From assembly GCF_038502225.1 (NCBI RefSeq), contig NW_027196488.1, positions 25,382 through 89,381 of the forward strand: a stretch of DNA of 64,000 nt, given 5' to 3'. The DNA is from Cherax quadricarinatus. Taxonomy: Eukaryota > Arthropoda > Malacostraca > Decapoda > Parastacidae. Of the stretch, positions 12,709 through 22,737 are shown piece after piece (within the stretch, counting starts at the first letter, position 1; the number at the start of each line of letters is the position of its first letter). The notes beneath the pieces were generated by a model, which worked only from the letters and a program-made list of their open reading frames with translations, was not told where the DNA came from and did no database searches. The position numbers were made by a program, and so were the translations under genes.

Positions 12709-13004
12709 GTGTGGCTGGTGGCTAAAGCTCCCGCTTCACACACGGAGGGCCCGGGTTCGATTCCCGGCGGGTGGAAACATTTCGACACGTTTCCTTACAC
12801 CTGTTGTCCTGTTCACCTAGCAGCAAATAGGTACCTGGGTGTTAGTCGACTGGTGTGGGTCGCATCCTGGGGGACAAGATTAAGGACCCCAATGGAAATA
12901 AGTTAGACAGTCCTCGATGACGCACTGACTTTCTTGGGTTATCCTGGGTGGCTAACCCTCCGGGGTTAAAAATCCGAACGAAATCTTATCTTATCTTAAT
13001 CTTA
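12709..13004 (+). mobile_element. tRNA-derived SINE
   Basis: The 5' head looks like a tRNA. It has an A-box-like TGGCTGGTGGCTA and a clear B box in GGGTTCGATTCCCGG at about 12752-12766. A roughly 200-bp body and a TCTTA-repeat tail (about 12983-13004) follow. A second copy lies at 56074-56360 on the opposite strand. It would be transcribed by RNA polymerase III and mobilised by a LINE. An open frame crosses it, but that is a shadow of the SINE. No target duplication is evident in the satellite flanks. Confidence 0.88.
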
Positions 13005-13370
13005 CACCAACACTAACACCTTCAGGTATGGTTCAGTACTACACCACCAGTGCTTGCCCTATATACCAAAATAACACCTTCAAGCAAGGATTAGTACTGC
13101 AAAAGCAGTGGCTGTGCTATATACCAACAATAACCCCTTCAACCATGGTTCAGTACTGCACCACCAGTGGTTGCCCAATATTCTAACAATAAGGCAGTCA
13201 AGAATGGTTCAGAATGGCACCACAAGTGGTTGCTCTATATTCCAACAATAACACCTTCAAGCAACGTTCAGTACTGCAGCTCAAGCGGTTCCCCTACATA
13301 CCAACAATAACACCTTCAATCATGGTTCAGGAGTGCATCACCAGTGGTTGCCCTATATACCAACATACGA
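13005..13370. repeat. Satellite segment between SINE and LINE A copy 2
   Basis: About six 59-bp monomers, ending within the sequence CCCTATATACCAACA at the LINE junction. Confidence 0.85.
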
Positions 13371-13626
13371 TAAAAGAAAGGACTTAATTAAATCAGCAAT
13401 TACAATGAAAAATGGAGTGTACATAAATGAGTGTCTAACAAAAAAACGTCAAAACCTTCTGTTCAGGCTGAGAAAACTTAAACAGGAAAATAAAATACAT
13501 CAGTGTTTCACGCGAGATGGGAAAATACTAGTAAGGAAAACATCAACAGGACAACAATATACTATCTCAAATGAACACGATTTCTCTACCTTCCTTAGAA
13601 AAGCTGACATTTTTGTAACAGATTAG
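13371..13626 (+). pseudogene. LINE A ORF1 C-terminal remnant (FP25K-like domain)
   Basis: The reading RKDLIKSAITMKNGVYINEC, then LTKKRQNLLFRLRKLKQ, then CFTRDGKILVR resembles the C-terminal domain found in the ORF1 proteins of many insect and crustacean LINEs (the baculovirus FP-protein-like fold). In ORF1 it is thought to help bind RNA. The 5' part was lost on insertion. The open frame continues backward into satellite (MHHQWLPYIPTYDKRK), making a chance fusion. The same domain occurs at 35721-35942 in A'. Confidence 0.75.
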
Positions 13627-14348
13627 ATAAGTGCCCTTAATACATATATACGTGTGGTGCATATAGTGTACGTTACTATTATATTGTACATTATTATTTT
13701 TATTATTTTTCATCACTAGCTAATGAAATACCTCCAATACTCTATACTTCTTTCTTACTACTATAAATTGCTCATAATTTTAAATTACAAGTCAAATCTT
13801 ACTCCAAATTAATAATATTAATTATTCTTACCTGTCCATTTAATTTTGTTTATCACTACTTGTTTTTTAGTCACTTTTTATTGTGTATGCAATTAGTGTA
13901 TATTCCAATTACTTTTTTGCAAGTACCAAAACTATCTTTTGCTAGCTAGTACCAACTACCTCATTTTTTTTACTTTTATTGTGCAATAAACTGCTCAATT
14001 TATTTAATATTACAAATCAGATCTTACTCCTAAACCAATATTATTTCATAGTGACCACCTGTCCATTTAACTTTGTTTACCATTACTTAATTTTAGTCCC
14101 TCATATATTTTCTCCTTTATTTTAGCTTTATATAACTACCCTAGTTTATACATTCACAATTGTTAAAATAATCAAGGTGCTATTCTCAGGTGCTAAAGTA
14201 GAATAAGTTCACAACTTTGCCATTATATTCCAAAACTACCTTAGCTCATTATTTTACATTTGTTAAATAATTCAGGTGCTTTTTTTTAGCTTAAGACTAT
14301 TTACTTTGTTTTATACTTAATTCTAACTATAGATTCACTACAAATCTT
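13627..14348 (+). other. Spacer between ORF1 and ORF2 of LINE A copy 2
   Basis: AT-rich noncoding sequence. Its last 300 bases match the spacer of copy 1 upstream of 746. No further feature seen. Confidence 0.6.
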
Positions 14349-17304
14349 ATGATTACAAGCATTGATCCTGATACCAACCTCTTATTTAATGACTTAAATG
14401 ATTCAAACAGTTACTGTAATTACTACACTGCAGAACAATCAAAGGCACTTCTCAGTGCCAACAACAACATAACTATCTTTAACTACAATATCAGATCTTT
14501 AAGCAAGCATTACGATGACCTCATAGCATTACTAAATTCCTTACATGCCAATATGTCCATCATTACACTAACTGAAACCTGGCTAAAGCCTGATAGTACA
14601 GATGTCTATGCCATTCCTGGTTACACAGCCATACACAACTGTAGGCCAGACCAACAAGGGGGTGGCACAGCCATATACTACTCAGACCAACTACAATGTA
14701 TCACTAATACTTGCACAAGGGATGAACATGGGGAATATATAATAGCCAAATTCAAATCCAAATACCTACAAAAACCTCTCACATTGATAAACATTTACAG
14801 AGTTCCACAGTCAAACATTAGCCAATTTAGTCAAAACCTAGGAAGTATGATAACTGATGCACGCATGAACAAAGATCACTTACTACTCTCAGGTGACTTC
14901 AATATAAATCTCTTGCAAGACCAGGACCCACACGTTACTGAATTCACAAACACAATGAGTAACTGTATGTTGCTACCAACAGTAACAAAACCTACAAGAG
15001 TTACAGAGACTAGTGTTTCCCTACTTGACCACATCTGGACCAACACCATATCCCCTTTAAAATCAGGCATAATTACAGATAATACCACAGACCACTACCC
15101 TACTTTTCTCATAACAACTCTTGGTAAATTACCCCAAGACACTACTAAAGTCACCTTCAGACTTCACAATGAGGCAGCCATTAATAACTTCACAACAGCA
15201 GTAGCAAACATTGACTGGCACACTGAGCTAGAAATCTATACAGATATTGACGAATGTATTAATAATTTTCTAAAAAAGACCCAATACCTCTATAACAAGC
15301 ACTGCCCTAAAAAAAACTAAACAGATGACAGCTAAGAGACTGAACAGTCCCTGGTTAACACCCAGCATTCTCAAATCCATAAATACAAAACACCAATATG
15401 AAAAACAGTACAGAATGGGTCACATAACCAGAGACCAAACAAAACGTTACTCGTCAATCCTAACCAGCCTGATAAGAAGGGCAAAAAAATTGTATTATGA
15501 GAACAGATTATCCAACTTACGAGGTGATATAAAAAAGACCTGGAAAACCCTATCAGAAATTCTAGGAACAAAAAAGATATCACGAAATAGCGAAATAAAA
15601 TTAGCAAAATCAGATGAACCCCAACTCCCACCAACAGAAACAGCAAACAGACTCAATGACTTCTTCTCCACTATAGGACAAAACCTTGCCAATAAAATCC
15701 CAAGCTCAGATACCCCACCAAATGACTACCTCACTGGCAACTACCCGAACACACTGTTCCTAGCTCCGACTAACCCATACGAAGTCTCCCATATTATCAA
15801 CACGCTAAAAAACAAGGCAGGAGATTTAAATACCTTACCACCCTTTATATACAAAAAAGTGTCACAAGTGCTATCACCAATCATTGCAACACTCTTTAAC
15901 AAATCCATTGAATCCTCCACCTTCCCCACAGTACTCAAAATAGCAAGGGTCACCCCGATCCACAAAGGAGGAGACCAAACAGAGTTGAATAACTATAGGC
16001 CAATATCCAACTTACACCCTCTCTCAAAAATCTTCGAAAAATTAATTCATAAACGAATCTACTCCTACCTTATCTCCCAAAACATACTCAACCCCTGCCA
16101 ATTTGGATTCAGGCCAAATAAAAATACTAATGATGCTATTATACACATGCTAGAACATATATACACTGCAATAGAGAAAAAAGAAGTCCCACTGGGGATC
16201 TTCATTGACTTACGTAAAGCTTTTGATACAGTTAACCATGACTTGCTCCACGTAAAATTGTCACACTATGGTATAAGAGGGCACTCCCTCAACTACCTCA
16301 AGTCATACCTCAGCAACAGAAGCCAATATGTGTATGCAAATGGGGCAAACTCTTCTGCACAACCAATTACAGTTGGTGTCCCACAGGGAAGTGTCCTTGG
16401 CCCTCTTCTCTTTCTCCTATACATAAATGACCTACCAAATGCTTCGCAATTACTCAAACCCACACTATTTGCAGATGACACTACATACGTCTTCTCCCAC
16501 CCGAGCCCAGTCACGCTAGCCAATACTGTAAATACAGAATTACAGAAAATATCTACCTGGATGAGGACTAACAAACTTACACTAAACATTGACAAAACCT
16601 ACTTCATTCAGTTTGGTAACAGAGCTACAGATGTCCCTCTTAACATAATGATAAACGGATCACCTATCACAAAGCTAACAGAGGGAAAATTCTTAGGAAT
16701 CCACCTTGATAATAGACTCAAATTTCATACACATATACAACAAATTTCTAAGAAAATTTCCAAGACTGTAGGCATACTATCGAAGATACGGTACTATGCT
16801 CCACAGTCAGCCCTCCTGGCCCTATATCACTCTCTTATTTACCCCTATCTCACCAATGGAATTTGTGCATGGGGCTCAACAACAAGTAACCATCTCAGAC
16901 CACTAATTACCCAACAAAAGGCTGCAGTTAGAATGATAACAAATTCTCACTATAGGCAGCACACTCCACCAATATTCAATACACTAAACCTATTCACCAT
17001 ACAAAACATTCATACTTATTACTGCACCTATTACATACATAGAACACTTAACTCTGATATTAACCCTCCCCTCAAACATCTCCTTGCCAACCTCAACAGA
17101 ACACATGACCATAACACAAGGCACAGATCACTCTTTGATGTTCCTCGTGTCCATCTCACACTATGCAAAAACTCAATGCACATAAAAGGCCCTAAAATCT
17201 GGAACTCATTACCTGTAAATATAAAAGAAACACTACCTGTTTATAAATTCAAGTCTCTTCTCAAAGATCACTTACTCACCCAAAACCAAATAAATACTGA
17301 ATAA
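14349..17304 (+). pseudogene. LINE A ORF2 copy 2, broken by a one-base frameshift
   Basis: The endonuclease half is open from 14349 to 15320 and the RT half from 15325 to 17304 in another frame. The break is a run of eight A at about 15309-15316, where copy 1 has seven. All catalytic blocks seen in copy 1 remain, including FADDTTY. One nearby change turns TVDHD into TVNHD after the first RT aspartate block, which is probably tolerable. Apart from the frameshift the protein is close to identical to copy 1, so inactivation is recent or the extra A is a sequencing error. Confidence 0.9.
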
Positions 17305-17681
17305 CTGAACCTTATAAATTGTATATCTTAAATGTTTCTCACAATTATATCACATAAATGTTAAACCTAAAACCCAATCTAACTTTATTATTTTTTAAAT
17401 ACACTACCTAACAGAATACTCCATTCTACTGAATGTACAACAATGCATACAACCATATGACCTGTCTTTGTAATACTCACTTGTGCTTCATAGTAATCTG
17501 TTTACATTAAAGTTTTATCACCGATGTCATCATTGCTTAGTTCATCTTAAGTTAATTTTAAGCCAGCCCGTAATGCTATGCATAGTATAAGTGGCTTTGG
17601 CATACTGCTCTTTTCTGTATTTTTTGTACCTCTGTATGTGTGCACAAATTTTTAAATAAATAAATAAATAAATAAATAAAA

Positions 17682-18535
17682 ATCCCTTCAAGCATGGTTC
17701 AGTATTGCAATACCAGTAGTTGCCCTATATACCAACAACAACAACTTCAAGCATGGTTCAGTACTGCACCACCAGTAGTTTCCTTATATACCAACAACAA
17801 CACCTTTAATCAAGATTCAGTACTGCACCATTAGCAGATGTCCTATATACCAATAATCACACATTCAAACATTATTCAGCACTCCACCACCAATGCTTGC
17901 CGCATATACCAAAATATCAAATTGAAGTAAGGATTAGTACTTCAAAACCAGTGGCTGTGCTATATACCAACAATAACCCCTTCAAGCATGGTTCAGTACT
18001 GCACCACCAGTGGTTGCCCTATGTTCTAACAATAACACCGTCAAACATGGTTCAGAATTGCACCACAAGTGGTTGCTCTATATTCCAACAATAACACCTT
18101 CAAGCAAGGTTCAGTACAGCACTACCAGTTGTTGCCCTACATACCAAAAATAACAACTTCAATCATGGTTCAGGACTGCATCACCATTGGTTGCCCTATA
18201 TACCAACAATAATCTCTTCAAGCATTGTTCAGTATTGCACCACCAGTGTTTGGCCTATATTCCAACAATAACACTTTCAAGCAAGGTTCAATACTGCATC
18301 ACCAGTGGCTGCCCTATATATCAACAATTACACCCTAAAGCAGGGTTCTGTACTGCACTTCTTGTCATTGCCCTATATACCATCACAAACACCTTCAAAC
18401 AACGTTCAGTTCTGCACCACCAGTGGTTGCCCTATAAACCAACAGTAACACCTTCAAGCATGGTTCAGTAGTGCACCACCAGTAGACGTACTATTCACCA
18501 ACAATAACACCTTCAAGCATGGTTCAATACTGTAC
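17682..18535. repeat. Satellite segment
   Basis: About 14 monomers of the 59-bp unit, ending at GGTTCAATACTGTAC where LINE B begins. Confidence 0.9.
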
Positions 18536-21028
18536 CTGGAGTTTACCTGGAGAGAGTTCCGGGGGTCAACGCCCCCGCGGCCCGGTCTGTGACCAGGCCT
18601 CCTGGTGGATCAGAGCCTGATCAACCAGGCTGTTACTGCTGGCTGCACGCAAACCAACGTACGAGCCACAGCCCGGCTGGTCAGGAACCGACTTTAGGTG
18701 CTTGTCCAGTGCCAGCTTGAAGACTGCCAGGGGTCTGTTGGTAATCCCCCTTATGTATGCTGGGAGGCAGTTGAACAGTCTCGGGCCCCTGACACTTATT
18801 GTATGGTCTCTTAACGTGCTAGTGACACCCCTGCTTTTCATTGGGGGGATGTTGCATCGTCTGCCAAGTCTTTTGCTTTCGTAGTGAGTGATTTTCGTGT
18901 GCAAGTTCGGTACTAGTCCCTCTAGGATTTTCCAGGTGTATATAATCATGTATCTCTCCCGCCTGCGTTCCAGGGAATACAGGTTCAGGAACCTCAAGCG
19001 CTCCCAGTAATTGAGGTGTTTTATCTCCGTTATGCGCGCCGTGAAGGTTCTCTGTACATTTTCTAGGTCAGCAATTTCACCTGCCTTGAAAGGTGCTGTT
19101 AGTGTGCAGCAATATTCCAGCCTAGATAGAACAAGTGACCTGAAGAGTGTCATCATGGGCTTGGCCTCCCTAGTTTTGAAGGTTCTCATTATCCATCCTG
19201 TCATTTTTCTAGCAGATGCGATTGATACAATGTTATGGTCCTTGAAGGTGAGATCCTCCGACATGATCACTCCCAGGTCTTTGACGTTGGTGTTTCGCTC
19301 TATTTTGTGGCCAGAATTTGTTTTGTACTCTGATGAAGATTTAATTTCCTCGTGTTTACCATATCTGAGTAATTGAAATTTCTCATCGTTGAACTTCATA
19401 TTGTTTTCTGCAGCCCACTGAAAGATTTGGTTGATGTCCGCCTGGAGCCTTGCAGTGTCTGCAATGGAAGACACTGTCATGCAGATTCGGGTGTCATCTG
19501 CAAAGGAAGACACGGTGCTGTGGCTGACATCCTTGTCTATGTCAGATATGAGGATGAGGAACAAGATGGGAGCGAGTACTGTGCCTTGTGGAACAGAGCT
19601 TTTCACCGTAGCTGCCTCGGACTTTACTCTGTTGACGACTACTCTCTGTGTTCTGTTAGTGAGGAAATTATAGATCCATCGACCGACTTTTCCTGTTATT
19701 CCTTTAGCACGCATTTTGTGCGCTATTACGCCATGGTCACACTTGTCGAAGGCTTTTGCAAAGTCTGTATATATTACATCTGCATTCTTTTTGTCTTCTA
19801 GTGCATCTAGGACCTTGTCGTAGTGATCCAATAGTTGAGACAGACAGGAGCGACCTGTTCTAAACCCATGTTGCCCTGGGTTGTGTAACTGATGGGTTTC
19901 TAGATGGGTGGTGATCTTGCTTCTTAGGACCCTTTCAAAGATTTTTATGATATGGGATGTTAGTGCTATCGGTCTGTAGTTCTTTGCTGTTGCTTTACTG
20001 CCCCCTTTGTGGAGTGGGGCTATGTCTGTTGTTTTTAGTAACTGTGGGACGACCCCCGTGTCCATGCTCCCTCTCCATAGGATGGTAAAGGCTCGTGATA
20101 GGGGCTTCTTGCAGTTCTTGATGAACACGGAGTTCCATGAGTCTGGCCCTGGGGCAGAGTGCATGGGCATGTCATTTATCGCCTGTTCGAAGTCATTTGG
20201 CGTCAGGATAACATCGGATAGGCTTGTGTTAACCAAATTCTGTGGCTCTCTCATAAAAAATTCATTTTGATCTTCGACTCTCAGTCTGGTTAGCGGCTTG
20301 CTAAAAACTGAGTCATATTGGGACTTGAGTAGCTCACTCATTTCCTTGCTGTCATCTGTGTAGGACCCATCTTGTTTAAGTAGGGGCCCAATACTGGACG
20401 TTGTTCTCGACTTTGATTTGGCATAGGAGAAGAAATACTTTGGGTTTCTTTCGATTTCATTTATGGCTTTTAGTTCTTCCCGCGATTCCTGACTCCTATA
20501 AGATTCCTTTAGCTTAAGTTCGATGCTTGCTATTTCTCTGACCAGTGTCTCCCTACGCATTTCAGATATATTGACCTCTTTTAGCCGCTCTGTTATTCTT
20601 TTCCGTCGCCTGTAAAGGGAGCGCCTGTCTCTTTCTATTTTACATCTACTCCTCCTTTTTCTTAGAGGAATAAGCCTTGTGCATACATCGAGTGCCACCA
20701 AGTTAATCTGTTCTAGGCATAAGTTGGGGTCTGTGTTGCTTAGTATATCTTCCCAGCTTATATCGGTTAGGACTTGGTTTACTTGGTCCCACTTTATGTT
20801 TTTGTTATTGAAGTTGAATTTGGTGAATGCTCCCTCGTGACTAATCTCATTATGTTGGTCTGGGGCTCGCGCATACATGTCTGAACCTCAATTATGTTGT
20901 GATCTGAGTATATTGTTTTTGATATGGTGACATTTCATTATCAGATCATCATTGTTAGTGAAGATGAGGTCTAGTGTATTCTCCAGTCTAGTAGGCTCTA
21001 TTATTTGCTGGTTTAAATTGAATTTTGT
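18536..21028 (-). mobile_element. LINE B, CR1-like, minus strand, 5'-truncated
   Basis: The 3' end is at 18536 with the family tail (reverse of CCAGGTAAACTCCAG). The 5' end is at 21028 inside the endonuclease. The satellite variant before it (GCATGGTTCAATACTGTAC, 18517-18535) is repeated just after it (21029-21047) with 16 of 19 bases matching. That is either an aged target duplication or chance satellite similarity. Confidence 0.88.
18566..20878 (-). pseudogene. LINE B ORF2: reverse transcriptase, endonuclease mostly missing
   Basis: The open part has 770 residues. The RT blocks are IAPLHKGGSKATAKNYRPIA, FAKAFDKCDHG, SSVPQGTVLAPILF and FADDTRI. The C-terminal region reads LENVQRTFTARI, LERRRERYMIIYTWKILEG and GPRLFNCLP, ending in QTGPRGR. 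The endonuclease core is missing. Upstream (20880-21028) only its last part remains (EPTRLENTLDLIFTNNDDL), with a local out-of-frame stretch before the first methionine. The RT could fold, but it lacks a target-nicking domain and a normal start. Confidence 0.88.
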
Positions 21029-22562
21029 GCATGGTTCAGTATTGCACCACCAGTAGACGTACTATTCAATAATGCATCACCAGTGGTTTCCGCAAGTGAT
21101 TGCCCAATTTACCAACAACAGCACATTCAAACATGGTTCAATACTGCACCACCAGTGGTTGCACTATATACCAAAAATAACACCTTTAAGCATGGTTCAG
21201 TACTGCACCACCAGTGGTTGCCCTATATTCTAAAAATAACACCCTCAAGCATGGTTCAGAATGGTACCACCAGTGGTTGCCCTATTTTCCAACAATAACA
21301 ACTTCAGGCAACGTTCAGTACTGCACCACAAGTGTTTGCTTCACATACAAAAAATAACACCTTCAGTCATGGTTCAAGACTGCATCACCAGTGGTTGCTC
21401 TATATACCAACAATAATCCCATGAAGCATGGTTCAGTATTGCACCACCAGTGGTTGCTCTATATTCCAACAATAACACCGTCAAGCCTGGCTCGGTACTG
21501 CATCACCAGCAGTTGCCCTGTATACCAACAACAACGCCTTGAAACTTTGTTCAGTACTGCACCACCAGAAATTGCCTTATATACCAAAAATAACACCTTC
21601 AGGCAAGGTTCAGTACTGCACCACCAATGGTTGCCATATATACCAACAACAACACCTTCAAGCAAGCTTTAATACTGCACCACTAGTAGTTCCCCTGTGT
21701 AACAACAATAGCACTTTCAAGCCTGGTTCAATATAGCACCACCAGTGATTGCCAATATTCTAACAATAACACCTTAAAGCAAGATTCAATAATGCAACTC
21801 CAGTGCTTTCCCTATATACCAACAATAATGCCTTTAAGCATGGTTCGGTACTGCCCCACCACTGGTTACCCAACAATAACATTTTAAATCATCGTTCAGT
21901 TCTGCAAAACCAGTGGTTACCTTATATACCAACAATAACACGTTCAAGCAAGGTTCAGTACAGAACCACCAGTGGTTGCCCTATATACAAACAGTAACAC
22001 CTTCAAGCAAGGTTCAGTAGTACACCTCTAGTGCTTGCCGTATTTACGAGAATAACACCTTGAAGCAAGGATTAGGTCTGCAAAACCAATGGCTGTGCTA
22101 TATACCAACAATAACCCCTTCAAGCATGGTTCATTGCTGCACCACCAGTGACTGCCCTATATTCTAACAATAACACTGTCAAGCATGGTTCAGAATGGCA
22201 CCGCAAGTGGTTGCCCTATATTCCAACAATAACGCCTTAAGGCAACGTTCAGTACTGAAGCACAAGTGGTTGCCCTACATACCAACAATAACACCTTCAA
22301 TCATATTTCTGGACTGCATCTCCAATGGTTGCCCTATATTCCAACAATAACACCTTCAAGCATGGTTCAGTACTGTACCACTAGTAATTGCCTTATATAT
22401 AAACAACAACACCTTCAAGCAAAGTTCAGTACTGTACCACCAGTGGTTGCCATATATACCAACAACAACATCTTCAAGCAAGGTTTAATACTGCACCACC
22501 AGTGGTTCCTCCATGTAACAACAATAACACTTTCAATACTGTTTCAGTATAGCAACACCAGT
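21029..22562. repeat. Satellite segment
   Basis: About 26 monomers. It includes the recurrent ordered variants AAATCATCGTTCAGTTCTGC (21888) and GGATTAGGTCTGCAAAA (22068). Confidence 0.9.
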
Positions 22563-22737
22563 CAACATAAGAACATAAGAACGAAGGAACACTGCAGCAG
22601 GCCTACTGGCCCATGCGAGGCAGGTCCAAGTCTCCTACCGGCTTAAGCCAATGCACCCAACCTAGTCAGGTCAGGTCACATTGACTTAAGGGAGGAACAC
22701 GGCAACCGACCTGGTAGCACAAGCTATCAGGTCCAAC

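Larger units (their letters stand above)
13371..17681 (+). mobile_element. LINE A copy 2, 5'-truncated, inserted in satellite
   Basis: The copy contains the end of ORF1 (about 13371-13626), a spacer, ORF2 with one frameshift (14349-17304), a 3' UTR and a TAAA tail (about 17653-17681). Satellite sequence abuts both ends. It is nearly identical to copy 1 across ORF2, so it is young. I could not find a clear target-site duplication. Confidence 0.92.

Noticed and set aside
12709..12906. 65-residue open frame, and a possible tRNA gene at its start
   Set aside because: The sequence is a tRNA-derived SINE with a diverged head, body and TCTTA tail, and a second copy exists at 56074-56360. The head is not a clean functional tRNA.
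13371..17681. Target-site duplication for LINE A copy 2
   Set aside because: The satellite bases at both junctions (CCAACA and AATCCCTTC) do not repeat one another. A small deletion is more likely.
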